A DNA stretch of 63,914 nucleotides from Mobiluncus sp034180645 (GCF_034180645.1 NZ_JAXFNY010000020.1:1-63914); one strand, 5' to 3'; numbered from the stretch's first letter, positions 53,351 to 62,697 are shown. Made by a program: numbers and translations. The notes: generated from the sequence alone by a model not told the origin.

Positions 53351-54520
53351 TCACTCTCCACCAAGAACGTTTATAGGATTAATCCGGGCAATACGTTTAG
53401 CCGGCCACAGAGAACCGATAACCGCTACCGCTACCGAAAACACAATTGTGAGGACTATAATTATCCAGTTGATTTCTACTCGCGCCAGGAAAACTTTTTG
53501 CAATATGTAATCCGCCAGCCCAATTCCCAGCAGCACCCCTAAGAAGCCTCCGAACAGCCCTAACAGTATCGACTCTCCAATCAGCTCCGTGAATACGTCC
53601 TTACTCAAAGCCCCTAAGGCCTTTTTTAATCCAATCTCACGAGCACGTTCCGAAACAATCGAACTCAGTGTTGCGGATACCGCAATAAGCATTAGGGCGG
53701 AAATAATAATACTAACTACCCAAATTAGGTTGCTTAGAGTATGAGCGATGCGCGTCTCATTTTGTGTAGTCCGACGCACCACTTCAGCGTCAATCCCGTT
53801 GACCTTTTTTTCGATAGTTTTCGCTAAAGCGCTAAGTTGGGCCGTATCACCTTTCAGGGAATATTCCACCAAACTATAGTGGTCGGCAACCCCACCCATA
53901 GCGGTATAACTGTCTGGGCTCAACACCGCCAAATCGTCCTCGGGACCGCCGGTGCGCAGCAGCCCAGATATTTCCAACTGTTTGCCGGAATGGTTAACGT
54001 CTCCTGAGTTCTGCTCATCGTTGTTTTCCCGTAGCTGCGCCACCTTGAGGCCAATCAGGTCACCGACGTGCAGACGGAATTTTTCTGCGAGGTTCATGCC
54101 TAACAGGATCTGTTCGCTACCCTGCGGCACTTTCCCCTCGATTGACCAGTAGGGTCGAACTGACCGAGCGTCGGCAAATTTCGTCACCATGAGGGGAACG
54201 GGCTGTTGCCCATAGAGCAGGTTACCGTAGCTGTAACCGGCTCGCCCCAACAGGCTCTCGCCGCACTGCCGGTCTATGGCGGACACCGTTTCCGGAGTAA
54301 TTACGTTGGAACCTTGTGGCAGCACTACCAGGTTTGCTCCAAAAGAGCGCAGTTCCTTGGCGATATAGTCGGGAACCGTCACCGCCACCAGCCCCAACCC
54401 GGAGAGGGTGGAGGCACCCATCGCGATTGCTAGGGAAGCAATCAAAACTCGAGAGAAACGGTGCGCAAAGGCTTTCCAGATGATGCGCACGAACATTCGT
54501 TTGTGTGAGTTCATTGCCAC
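53351..54520 (-). CDS. ABC transporter permease (FtsX/MacB type)
   Basis: A 389-residue permease with one N-terminal helix (LIASLAIAMGASTLSGLGLV), a large extracytoplasmic domain of about 210 residues and three C-terminal helices, the MacB/FtsX layout. Family phrase EIGLKKALGALSKDVF is at the start of the FtsX domain. It is the second of two consecutive permeases, starting directly after the first, and precedes the ATPase gene. The pair matches the two permeases of the Campylobacter P19 iron locus. Confidence 0.88.
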   Translation of the reverse strand: MAMNSHKRMFVRIIWKAFAHRFSRVLIASLAIAMGASTLSGLGLVAVTVPDYIAKELRSFGANLVVLPQGSNVITPETVSAIDRQCGESLLGRAGYSYGNLLYGQQPVPLMVTKFADARSVRPYWSIEGKVPQGSEQILLGMNLAEKFRLHVGDLIGLKVAQLRENNDEQNSGDVNHSGKQLEISGLLRTGGPEDDLAVLSPDSYTAMGGVADHYSLVEYSLKGDTAQLSALAKTIEKKVNGIDAEVVRRTTQNETRIAHTLSNLIWVVSIIISALMLIAVSATLSSIVSERAREIGLKKALGALSKDVFTELIGESILLGLFGGFLGVLLGIGLADYILQKVFLARVEINWIIIVLTIVFSVAVAVIGSLWPAKRIARINPINVLGGE

Positions 54521-55822
54521 CTACTTTCTGTGCAGGACTCGCGCCGGCTGCAAAGTCACCAACGCCCGGATTGAAGGTAAACAGCCCAGCAAAACCGTCA
54601 GCCCTACGATGACCGCCATCAGGGGGAACACCACCGGGCGGATATTGATACTGACCCCAAATACCAGGTGGCCGACCAGTTGGGCCAGACCGATGCCGCC
54701 CAGGCACCCGAACGCGGCCCCGACTAGGCTCACGATGAAGGTTTCCGTCAGAATCATCAGCACTACAAACAGATTGCGCGCCCCCAAGGCTTTCATCAAT
54801 CCAATCTCGGCGGAACGTTCCATCACCGAAGCGGTCACCAAGTTAGCGATGCCCAGAGCGGACCCCGCCATGGCTAAAATGGCCACCAAAGTCATAATGA
54901 GCTGGGTTTTTTCCAGAATCGTGCCCTCGCTGTCGGCTATTTGGTGAACGGGGGTGGCTACGGCGTTGCTCATGACTTCCTCAATCTGATAGGCGATTGA
55001 GGACGTGTAAGCGGTGCAGTACCAGGTTTCCCAGTCCTCCAGCGACAGTGAGCTGGGATCGCGGGCAGCACGGCGGGACAAATCATTTTCCGGCGTGGTG
55101 ATAGCACGCACCTCGACCCGATCGACTTGTCCCGGACGATCTGAGAGGCTCTGAGCTACGCTCAAGTCCGCAAACAGTTGCCGGTCTTCATTGGAACCGG
55201 AGGCCAGAATGCCGCTGATGGTCAAAGATTGGCTGGGCGCGGAACCGGTTTCCCCATGCGGGGGTTTCAATGTAAAAGAATCCCCCAGGTGCCAACCGTT
55301 TTGCTGAGCCAGTTTCGTTCCGACCATGACTTCGTCGGGAGCCTTTGGCCAGTTGCCTTGGATTTCCCACCAGTCGCGCATATCTGCCATGCCGGTATCG
55401 ACTTTTTCTCCCGTGGGAATAGACAGCTTTTTGCGAAACCATGTCCCGACTACATCAATGTCTTGGCCTGAAAAATCGGCCTTGGTCTCCAGGAACGGGG
55501 CGAAGTTTTCGATGTTGTAGGCCCAAAAAATGGTTTTCAGTTTCGCCAGCTCGGATTCCAGCAACGCCCCGGACTGGGAATTCGCCGAGCTATCCGTATC
55601 CGCGAAGTCATAGAGTTGGGAAACTACGGATTTTCCTTGCGGTAGCACTTGAATGTTGGCACCGTAAGAGCCAAGTTCCTGCTTGATTTTGTCCCCCACG
55701 TCCAGCATGACCGCGAGCATGGAAGTCGTGAGCCCCGCCCCTAAGAAAATCGTTACCGCAATCATGAGGCGTTTGCCGACCTGCCGGCGCAACGCCTTGA
55801 AAATCATTCTGAAAAAGAACAT
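54521..55822 (-). CDS. ABC transporter permease (FtsX/MacB type)
   Basis: A 433-residue permease with the same plan: one N-terminal helix (IAVTIFLGAGLTTSMLAVML), a large extracytoplasmic domain and three C-terminal helices with the phrase EIGLMKALGARNLFVVL. It probably forms a heterodimer with the next permease. The gene lies 21 bases after the DUF2318 gene in the FTR1 operon. Confidence 0.88.
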   Translation of the reverse strand: MFFFRMIFKALRRQVGKRLMIAVTIFLGAGLTTSMLAVMLDVGDKIKQELGSYGANIQVLPQGKSVVSQLYDFADTDSSANSQSGALLESELAKLKTIFWAYNIENFAPFLETKADFSGQDIDVVGTWFRKKLSIPTGEKVDTGMADMRDWWEIQGNWPKAPDEVMVGTKLAQQNGWHLGDSFTLKPPHGETGSAPSQSLTISGILASGSNEDRQLFADLSVAQSLSDRPGQVDRVEVRAITTPENDLSRRAARDPSSLSLEDWETWYCTAYTSSIAYQIEEVMSNAVATPVHQIADSEGTILEKTQLIMTLVAILAMAGSALGIANLVTASVMERSAEIGLMKALGARNLFVVLMILTETFIVSLVGAAFGCLGGIGLAQLVGHLVFGVSINIRPVVFPLMAVIVGLTVLLGCLPSIRALVTLQPARVLHRK

Positions 55823-55843
55823 GGAAACTTATACCTTAGAGCC

Positions 55844-57118
55844 TTAGATTATTTTGGTTTTAAAGATTTTGGCGTGCCCACTCAGCTCGTCAGCAAAAAA
55901 CCGCAATTCTTTCGGGCCAACTTCATACTTAATCGGAATGGGGTTACAGCCACCGGGGAAACCAATAGTTTGAATGTTCATCATGACCCCGCAGCGCCGG
56001 CAAATGACTTTCCCGCCGTCCTCGTAATAACCGGATTCACCACAAATCTCACACGCGTCGAGACCGCAACCGTAAGCCACCGCGTTCTTTTGAATGACGA
56101 TGAAACGGACTTGCGTCCCGTCCTCGGTCACGTAGGCGAACCGATGCAGGTGTCCATCAGACACGAGCTCCCGACTGACGGAAACCACATTGCCTTTCAC
56201 GGTGGAAGGCTCTATCGGGGATAACTCCGGAACGGCCTCCGCCACGCGCTTGCCAACGGTTAGGGCAGTAACAAAAACAACCGTGCCCCCCAAAGCCAGC
56301 TCCAAAAAGTGACGGCGGGTAATCCGATCCGCTTTCACTAAACGCGCTTCCGGGCCGGAAACGTTGACGGGTTTGGAACCAAACCAAATGGCGATGATTC
56401 CAGGAATAGCGGTCAGCACCACCAGGGCCAACAACATGACCGTGTTGGCATTTTGAATCCACAACACGAGTTCAAAAATGGTTCGCGACCGCGGCAGGAA
56501 ACCACGTGCGGCGAGCTGCTGATACAGCAGGATAGAGCGCGGACCGATGACTACCAAAAATACAGCGGTAGTAATTGCTAAACGCACCATGGCGGGAACC
56601 AGCCTGGTGGCGCGCACGTAGGCCCATCCGGCGATGACCACCAGCAACGTCCCGAACGCAAATCCGGCAAAACGTGCCAGCGATTCCGTTTCTAACGGAG
56701 AGGACCCCATCAGCACAATTTCATCGGTCGAAAATGCGTATTCAAAGCCGAAATTGATGATGATGCTGACAGCAGTCAACAGCGAGACTACCAGCAGTGC
56801 CCGATGTTTAGCACTCTGTTTAATGTCATAGAGGTCGGCGGCGCCAAACCACCAAGACACCCCCAGGAAACCTAGGGAACAAATCAGCATGACTGGAACC
56901 AGATAGAAGTTCATGGTGGGAACATCTATCAGGTTCGTATTCAGTCGAAACCACGCCAGCGTCGCCGCCGCTAGGGCTGCCACTACCAACACCACAGTGG
57001 TAATCCGAGCGACAACTCGGCGTTCCATCGGGGCGTGCGGCCGTGCTGCCAGCAAGATTGCCAGCGGCACGAACAGCGGCAGCCCATAGCGGAGGGCGAC
57101 AACAAATAACTTGAGCAA
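55844..57118 (-). CDS. DUF2318 iron-sulfur membrane protein
   Basis: A 424-residue protein with about eight membrane helices in the first 300 residues and a C-terminal DUF2318 domain facing outward. That domain holds six cysteines (C351, C356, C359, C373, C376, C391), as in YGCGLDACEICG and VICRRCG, probable ligands for metal or an iron-sulfur cluster. DUF2318 proteins are part of P19/FTR1 iron uptake loci and may carry electrons or handle iron outside the membrane. It follows the P19 gene by 10 bases. Confidence 0.87.
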   Translation of the reverse strand: MLKLFVVALRYGLPLFVPLAILLAARPHAPMERRVVARITTVVLVVAALAAATLAWFRLNTNLIDVPTMNFYLVPVMLICSLGFLGVSWWFGAADLYDIKQSAKHRALLVVSLLTAVSIIINFGFEYAFSTDEIVLMGSSPLETESLARFAGFAFGTLLVVIAGWAYVRATRLVPAMVRLAITTAVFLVVIGPRSILLYQQLAARGFLPRSRTIFELVLWIQNANTVMLLALVVLTAIPGIIAIWFGSKPVNVSGPEARLVKADRITRRHFLELALGGTVVFVTALTVGKRVAEAVPELSPIEPSTVKGNVVSVSRELVSDGHLHRFAYVTEDGTQVRFIVIQKNAVAYGCGLDACEICGESGYYEDGGKVICRRCGVMMNIQTIGFPGGCNPIPIKYEVGPKELRFFADELSGHAKIFKTKII

Positions 57119-57128
57119 TGAAATCTTC

Positions 57129-57770
57129 TTAGAGAATCTGCCCGTCCCACTGCCAGTTCTTGAACTCGAACTTCAGCGGTTCTTTCCAGAAGCGTCCCTT
57201 GACCGCGGAGGAATCCTTACCCGTATGCAGCATGAACTTGTCTTCCGGAGAGGGAATGGTGATGGTCACATCGTACAGACCGGGCTTGAGCTTGATGTTG
57301 TTGCCGTAGTGAGGACCATCCACGGCAATCATCGGCATCATAGTGCCCAAATCGGTTTCCTCACCGGTCTTTTGATCCTTGACCACGGTCTTCAAGTCGT
57401 CCAGGTAGGGCATGTATGAATCAGCCGGGTACCCGAATTCTTCGGCCTTTTCATTGGTGGAAATGTCAATCTCAAAGTGCATATCGGACTCGGACGCCGG
57501 AGGCATCTTCATCGAGCCATGTTCCATATCGACAGCCTGGAAGTATACGACGTTTACGTTCAGCGGTCCGTTGGATTGTTCGCCGGAATCCCCGACCGGA
57601 AGTTCATTGATACCCACAACGTTAGGATCGCTGGGGGTTTCCGGCTGTTCCTGCTCGGTCGCAGGCTTGGTATCCTGCGGCTTCGCCTGGTTGTCCGGGT
57701 TTTCGCCACAACCGCTGAGGCTCGTACCCAACGCCAGGACGGCTGCCAGAGCCAGTAGCTTCTTCTTCAT
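57129..57770 (-). CDS. P19/Tp34-family iron-binding lipoprotein
   Basis: A 213-residue lipoprotein (lipobox LSGC, cysteine 21) with an acidic, proline-rich linker and then the P19 domain. Candidate metal ligands are spread as in the family: MEHGSMKMPP, DMHFEID, the GPHYGNN block and KFMLHTGKD. P19 proteins bind copper and iron and pass iron to FTR1. The ATG overlaps the FTR1 stop by one base (TAATG). Confidence 0.92.
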   Translation of the reverse strand: MKKKLLALAAVLALGTSLSGCGENPDNQAKPQDTKPATEQEQPETPSDPNVVGINELPVGDSGEQSNGPLNVNVVYFQAVDMEHGSMKMPPASESDMHFEIDISTNEKAEEFGYPADSYMPYLDDLKTVVKDQKTGEETDLGTMMPMIAVDGPHYGNNIKLKPGLYDVTITIPSPEDKFMLHTGKDSSAVKGRFWKEPLKFEFKNWQWDGQIL

Positions 57771-59479
57771 TATTCTTCCTTTCCGCTGTACGCTTCGACA
57801 GCGTCTTGTGTGTTTTCCCTCGAAGAGGGTTCTTCGGGAGCTTTATCATTACTTTCCGAGATAGAGGTGTCGGGACGTGTCGCGGAGCCGCTCGCCTCCA
57901 ACTGGTCTGCTTTGGCCCGGCGGCGTTGCAGCAGAGCCAGGCCGACCAAAACTGCGGCGGTAAGAATCTGGGCACCGAGGGTTTCCGCGGTGGGATAGAT
58001 TCCCAAGAACACCACAGTAGGAACGGAAGGCACCACATGCGCCCCGACCAAAGCGGCCTCTTGCAGCTCTTTAATCGCCCCACCCACGATGGCTACTGCC
58101 AGCAACGCCAGCAATATCGAAGTCCACTTAAAGAACGGCTTGAGCGGCAGACGCACCCCGAACTGCCAGACCAGCACAAATAGAATCGCCAGGATCACCG
58201 CCGCCGTCACACCACCCGCAACGATAAACCAATAATCGCTGCGGATTTTCGCCCCGGCGACAATCGGATAAAAGAACAGGATTGTTTCGGCACCCTCCCT
58301 GGCCACGGTGAGGAATGACACAAATGCCAGAGCAAAAACGCCTCCCGAGGCGGTTTTTTCGCCCGCGGTGGCCTTTATGTATTCTTCCCAACGCTTGCCA
58401 CTGGACTTGCTCAGGATCCAGTTGGATACATAAATCAGCATCAGGGCGGCCGCCAGACCGGTGATGCCCTCCAGCAGTTCTTGACCCATTCCACTCTGCA
58501 CGCTGGCGCTGAGCTGGCCAAACAGAATAGCCAGACCGATGGAAATGACCACGGCGATAACCACGCCCACCAGAATTCCCCGCAGTTGGTCGCGCCGTCC
58601 CGCTTTCAACGCATAAGTCACCAGAGCTGCCACCACCAGCAGCGCCTCCGCGCCTTCACGCAACAGAATCAGCAACGCGGCAAAGAAACCGGAAATCCCT
58701 AACGGTCCGGTATCCTGTGTTTTCGAGTCCAGGAATTGTGCGTCCTCAACGAGCTTTGCAATCAGGTCCTTTCCGAGTTTCTCCTGTTGAGCCTGGTCAC
58801 GACCGTCTTTGTAGCCCTGGCGCAAGTCGCTGAACATACCCTCAATCTCGGTTACCCGGCTGAAGCCTTTGTGCACAATGGTGTTATTTTCAAACCCGTC
58901 GGCTTCGTAATGCCCCAGATACGCTTCGGTAGCCAGGGTGAACGCCCGGTCGGACTGCCCCTTGACGTAAGCGCTTTGTGCCTCGGTGATGTTTTGCGCA
59001 ATCGTGTCAGCAACTCTGCTCCATTGATCCGCCACCTTAGGGGCTTTGACCAGCTGAGTTATCGTTTCCGTAAGCATAGTCATGACTTGGTCGCTAGCTT
59101 CCCGAAGCGCCTCCGGGCTCGCACCGTCACGGCTGAGATTACGTAAGTTCAATAGTTCGGTGACGAACTTATCGTCAACGTCACGTCCCAAAGTGTGTTT
59201 AACCTGGTCCTCCAGACCGCTCGTCTGGTAGTTCTCATAGTAGGCTTGACGAATCAGAGCCTGGACCACGCTCGGGTCGCCAGCTTCGGGAACCGCGGCG
59301 AGCTTTTCCTGCATCACTGCCACAACATCAGACCATTCACCAAGGTCGGAGTTTTGGGTTGCGGCCGCGCTGGGCCAGACCACTCCCCCGAAGACCAGCG
59401 CCAACACCATAGCGGAAAAACCTACAATAAACCGCAGTCCTCGCGCCCCGAGGGAAGTCAGGTTCCTGGTTGTGTTCAC
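57770..59479 (-). CDS. FTR1-family iron permease with extracytoplasmic domain
   Basis: A 569-residue protein: N-terminal signal or membrane segment (FIVGFSAMVLALVFGGVV), an extracytoplasmic helical domain of about 220 residues, then seven membrane helices. The two FTR1 iron-passage motifs REGAE occur at 274-278 and 394-398. A charged cytoplasmic tail follows. FTR1 permeases move ferric iron across the membrane. It is the first gene of the operon FTR1-P19-DUF2318-permease-permease-ATPase-FMN lipoprotein-apbE and is preceded by a DtxR/IdeR-like box. Confidence 0.93.
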   Translation of the reverse strand: MNTTRNLTSLGARGLRFIVGFSAMVLALVFGGVVWPSAAATQNSDLGEWSDVVAVMQEKLAAVPEAGDPSVVQALIRQAYYENYQTSGLEDQVKHTLGRDVDDKFVTELLNLRNLSRDGASPEALREASDQVMTMLTETITQLVKAPKVADQWSRVADTIAQNITEAQSAYVKGQSDRAFTLATEAYLGHYEADGFENNTIVHKGFSRVTEIEGMFSDLRQGYKDGRDQAQQEKLGKDLIAKLVEDAQFLDSKTQDTGPLGISGFFAALLILLREGAEALLVVAALVTYALKAGRRDQLRGILVGVVIAVVISIGLAILFGQLSASVQSGMGQELLEGITGLAAALMLIYVSNWILSKSSGKRWEEYIKATAGEKTASGGVFALAFVSFLTVAREGAETILFFYPIVAGAKIRSDYWFIVAGGVTAAVILAILFVLVWQFGVRLPLKPFFKWTSILLALLAVAIVGGAIKELQEAALVGAHVVPSVPTVVFLGIYPTAETLGAQILTAAVLVGLALLQRRRAKADQLEASGSATRPDTSISESNDKAPEEPSSRENTQDAVEAYSGKEE

Positions 59480-59536
59480 GATTCCATCAACTTCTTTCCA
59501 AATCGAAACACGATAAGGCTACAGAAAAATAGTTAA

Positions 59537-59555
59537 TAAGGCAAGCCTTACCTAA
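59537..59555 (-). promoter_or_regulatory. DtxR/IdeR-type iron box before the FTR1 operon
   Basis: TTAGGTAAGGCTTGCCTTA on the minus strand matches the 19-base DtxR/IdeR consensus (TWAGGTWAGSCTWACCTWA) at 18 positions. It lies about 58 bases upstream of the FTR1 start, where a bound repressor would block transcription when iron is plentiful. Confidence 0.8.
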
Positions 59556-59616
59556 TTAATATAGCTTCATTGGGCTGCTCGAGCCCGAGTTCATCGCAAA
59601 TTTGGGGAAACTCGAC

Positions 59617-60321
59617 TTACTGCAGCTCTTCCAAGCGACCGTTCAGCATGTCGAATCTGCGGTTGCAGTATTCATAAGCGGCCGCGTCGTGCGTGACCAT
59701 GACGACTGTACTGCCCCCTTGTGCGAGCTCGCGGAATAGCCCCAACACTGCTGCAGTGCAGTCGTCGTCCAAGTCTCCGGTCGGTTCATCGGCCAACAAA
59801 ATCTCCGGTTGGGTCATAAGCGCGCGGGCGATGGCGACCCGACGCATCTCTCCCCCGGATAGTTCCGCGGGCCAGGCATGTGTTAGGTCCGTAATATCTA
59901 GCTTTTCCAGCAAATCCAGCGCGCGATTAACGGGCAAAGACTCCACCGCCGCCGGGGACGATTGTCCCGAAGAACGCCCTTGTTCCGGCAAAGTCGCGGG
60001 CAGCACCACGTTATCCAACACATTGAGGGAACTGACCAGGGTTTGCTGCTGCGTAATCATGCCCAGACGAAACCGGCGCAGCTGGGACAGTTCCCGATCC
60101 GAGAGACCAGACAGATCCTCTCCTGACACCCGAACCGTTCCTGAACTGGGCCGCAGCAGACCCATCATGAGGTTAAGCAGGGTTGTTTTTCCGTTGCCAG
60201 ATTTGCCTGAAATGACCACGAACTGGTTGGCATCTATCTCCAGGCTGACGCTGTCTACCGCATTGAACTCGCGGCCCCGCCGTGAAAACTTCTTGGTCAC
60301 CTCGCATAGTTCCAGCAGCAT
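59617..60321 (-). CDS. ABC transporter ATP-binding protein (MacB/LolD type)
   Basis: A 234-residue ATPase with Walker A GKSGNGKTT, signature LSGGEMRR, Walker B ILLADEPTG and MVTHD. It begins right at the stop of the upstream permease gene (60322) and is the last gene of the DUF4418-permease-ATPase operon. It belongs to the same type as the ATPase at 52603-53343. Confidence 0.92.
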   Translation of the reverse strand: MLLELCEVTKKFSRRGREFNAVDSVSLEIDANQFVVISGKSGNGKTTLLNLMMGLLRPSSGTVRVSGEDLSGLSDRELSQLRRFRLGMITQQQTLVSSLNVLDNVVLPATLPEQGRSSGQSSPAAVESLPVNRALDLLEKLDITDLTHAWPAELSGGEMRRVAIARALMTQPEILLADEPTGDLDDDCTAAVLGLFRELAQGGSTVVMVTHDAAAYEYCNRRFDMLNGRLEELQ

Positions 60322-61542
60322 CTATTGTCCCTCCCGCACAACCTGGTAAGTTTCCTTTTGCAGCAGGCGCATCGCCGAGACTATGCTGGCCAGCATGGCA
60401 CTGAGACACACCGTAACCAAGATGAGAACGCCCAGAGAACACTGGCTCCACAGATCACTTTGCAGATAAGGCTGCTTCAAAGCCCTTTGAATGGCATTAT
60501 CAAAGGGCCGCAGCAGCGCCGCACTGAGTCCCAGCCCCAGCACACCGCCCGCCAGGCTGACCAGCAGATTCTCTTTCAGCAACATTGCGGTCAGCATCCG
60601 CTTGGTGGCGCCCATTATCCGCAACGAGCCCAATTCTTTGCTCCGAGACATGACGCTGACCCAGTTGACCGTCACCAACACCGCTAGTGATACTGCCCAA
60701 AAGACAGTCAGAAAGACCTGTAGAGCGCCCACAATGTGGCCCACACCCTCCTTGAGCCGGGAACTAATCCCGTTCGTAGACACAAAGCCCAAGCCCTTCA
60801 GCTGGGGGGATTTGGAAATATACTGCGCCACGTCCTCCGGGGCGTAACCGGGCTTGACCTTTACCATTACTGCGGAAACCCGGTGTCCAATCTCATTTGC
60901 GGACAAGACCGGATGCCCCACCTTTTCAGCTTGGCGTGCCAGGATTTTCGTGGTCGCCAGATTGGCAAATACAGACGAATCCAGGTTGGTGCCTGTCGGC
61001 GCCAACCGCGTGCTTACCGGGAATTCATAGTTGAACAGGCGAATCTTGCCCTGGGCGTTGATTTGAACCTTGGACCCCGCAACCAGCTCACCGTCCTGTA
61101 GACCGCGAGAATAAGTGGCTTGAATCCAGGGTTTAATGACGAAGTCAGTGTCCGGATCAATGCCGATAATTTGCAGCCGCACCTCGCAGCAACTTGCCAT
61201 CAAGGAAGCTATATAAGTTTGCGTGGTGACCCGTTCCACCCCGGCAACATTGGCGACCAAGTCCGAAACGTCATCCGGCAGCAAGAACCCACTCGGCTTT
61301 CCTCCGCAGAGGTAAATATCCTTTGCGGACTGCTGAAACTGGGAGGGCACAATCATTATGTCCGCCCCCAGACGTTCCTTGACCGACGACAAGCCTTGGC
61401 TGAGGTTCAGCGAAACCATCCCCGCACCAAACGTTATCGCGCTGAGCAGGACTGCCACCAGGAACAGTCCTAAACTGCGGTAACGGTAATATTTGAGGTT
61501 ACGAAAAGGGAGTTTGCCCCAGGTTATCTGGCTGCTTTGCAT
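60322..61542 (-). CDS. ABC transporter permease (FtsX/MacB type)
   Basis: A 406-residue permease with one N-terminal helix, a large extracytoplasmic domain and three C-terminal helices, including the FtsX-type phrase ELGSLRIMGATKRMLTAMLL. The extracytoplasmic domain contains cysteines (DIYLCGG, ASCCEVRL) that are unusual for the family and could bind metal. It follows the DUF4418 gene by six bases. A third permease in the same regulon suggests a second, related transport step. Confidence 0.87.
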   Translation of the reverse strand: MQSSQITWGKLPFRNLKYYRYRSLGLFLVAVLLSAITFGAGMVSLNLSQGLSSVKERLGADIMIVPSQFQQSAKDIYLCGGKPSGFLLPDDVSDLVANVAGVERVTTQTYIASLMASCCEVRLQIIGIDPDTDFVIKPWIQATYSRGLQDGELVAGSKVQINAQGKIRLFNYEFPVSTRLAPTGTNLDSSVFANLATTKILARQAEKVGHPVLSANEIGHRVSAVMVKVKPGYAPEDVAQYISKSPQLKGLGFVSTNGISSRLKEGVGHIVGALQVFLTVFWAVSLAVLVTVNWVSVMSRSKELGSLRIMGATKRMLTAMLLKENLLVSLAGGVLGLGLSAALLRPFDNAIQRALKQPYLQSDLWSQCSLGVLILVTVCLSAMLASIVSAMRLLQKETYQVVREGQ

Positions 61543-61548
61543 TGCCGT

Positions 61549-62076
61549 TTATGCCGCCGCTTTCTGAAGTTCCGGACGATTCCTTTGATCCAGGAATATC
61601 GCCGCACCGACTGCCAGAATCCCTATACAGCTCAGCGCCGACAGCGTGGGCATAGCGTACACATTGCAAGACATTTCCTCGCCTTTGCACACTCCGATGA
61701 GCACGGTGACAATCGAAATTTCCAGCACATAGATGAGCGCCGCACCGAGGTTCAAACCGGTACGAATCTGGGAGTTCACAAACAACGCCAGCAGCCCGAT
61801 AATGACGAGGAGAATTCCAATCCCCAGACTGGCTTGAGCGGTCCAGTAGCACGCCATGTGCTGATGCGCCTCACCCATCGCTTTGCCAGCCTGCCCTATG
61901 TGGTCCATGTGGTCCATGTGGTCCATGCCACCGGAATCTTTCATACCGGACATATGTTCCATGCCGGAACCATGCTTGGCAGCGAACTCGCAAACCGGCG
62001 CAAAAGTCCGGGGCGCGATGGCAATGAGCAGACCCAACACTATGGTAGGCAACGAACCGATGATTCTATCTTTCAT
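61549..62076 (-). CDS. DUF4418-like membrane protein with Met/His-rich loop
   Basis: A 175-residue protein with four membrane helices (about 8-25, 85-105, 108-128 and 142-160). The first loop, outside the membrane, is rich in methionine, histidine and aspartate (GMEHMSGMK, then MDHMDHMDH, AHQHMACYW), a pattern of metal-binding loops. Cysteines (CEF, CYW, CKG, CNV) complete the DUF4418 pattern. The middle of the loop is encoded by three copies of a 9-bp repeat (61901-61927). The role is unknown; iron or copper handling is suggested by the DtxR-like box and neighbours. Confidence 0.75.
   Translation of the reverse strand: MKDRIIGSLPTIVLGLLIAIAPRTFAPVCEFAAKHGSGMEHMSGMKDSGGMDHMDHMDHIGQAGKAMGEAHQHMACYWTAQASLGIGILLVIIGLLALFVNSQIRTGLNLGAALIYVLEISIVTVLIGVCKGEEMSCNVYAMPTLSALSCIGILAVGAAIFLDQRNRPELQKAAA
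61901..61927. repeat. Three tandem copies of a 9-bp repeat coding Met-Asp-His
   Basis: The unit TGGTCCATG occurs three times in a row and encodes repeated Met-Asp-His on the minus strand, inside the metal-binding loop of the DUF4418-like protein. Copy number could vary between strains without shifting the frame. Confidence 0.9.
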
Positions 62077-62136
62077 GCGTTTTTCTCCTTAAGATTTAAC
62101 GACGCTGCCAATCATGACATTGCGCAAAATAATTGG

Positions 62137-62155
62137 CAAGGCTTGCCTAACCTAA
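62137..62155 (-). promoter_or_regulatory. DtxR/IdeR-type iron box before the DUF4418 operon
   Basis: TTAGGTTAGGCAAGCCTTG on the minus strand matches the DtxR/IdeR consensus at 16 of 19 positions and is overlapped by a second palindrome (GGCAAGGCTTGCC). It lies about 60 bases upstream of the DUF4418 gene, at nearly the same distance as the box before FTR1. Confidence 0.65.
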
Positions 62156-62199
62156 TTATCGAGAAATCCGCTTTCATCTGCGGAAAAAACGCGAAAATG

Positions 62200-62535
62200 T
62201 TAGTGAGAGGGCGTTTCGCGAACCGCCTCGTGGTGACGGATAACCTCGTCCACGATGAAACGCAGGAACTTCTTGGCGAACTCGGGGTCGAGCCCTGATG
62301 AGACGGCCAAAGCCTGGAGGCGCGCCACTTGCTGCGCCTCGCGCTCGGGGTCAGCCGGCGGCAGATCTAGGCGCGCCTTTAGCTGACCGACTTTTTGGGT
62401 GCAACGAAACCGCTCCGCCAGCAGATGCACGAGCGCGGCGTCGATGTTGTCGATGGTGACGCGGTATTCCTTTAGTTCCGCAGGGGTTTGCGGCGGGTTC
62501 GCGGCGATAGCTTCTTCGGCATGAGCAGTGTCCAT
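62200..62535 (-). CDS. Chorismate mutase (AroQ type)
   Basis: A 111-residue, all-helical protein that rearranges chorismate to prephenate for phenylalanine and tyrosine synthesis. Conserved features are IDNIDAALVHLLAERFRCTQKVGQLKA and the later RLQALAVSSGLDPEFAKKFLRFIVDEVI. ATG 62535 is chosen because AAGGGG lies six bases upstream; the upstream part of the frame is not conserved. The catalytic lysine and arginines of the AroQ fold are present in the first helix. Confidence 0.85.
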   Translation of the reverse strand: MDTAHAEEAIAANPPQTPAELKEYRVTIDNIDAALVHLLAERFRCTQKVGQLKARLDLPPADPEREAQQVARLQALAVSSGLDPEFAKKFLRFIVDEVIRHHEAVRETPSH

Positions 62536-62697
62536 TATTGCCCCTTCACTAGGTTCCCCTCTCACTTTACCGGGTCGTCGCCCCATAGTGGAAGTGGTCT
62601 GAGACAATCAAATGGGTTGCCCGAAAGCACAATGAAGCCGTGCCAGTTGCACAGAAAGCTACATATGACAGCGTCGAGCAAAAGGATGGGAGTCAGG

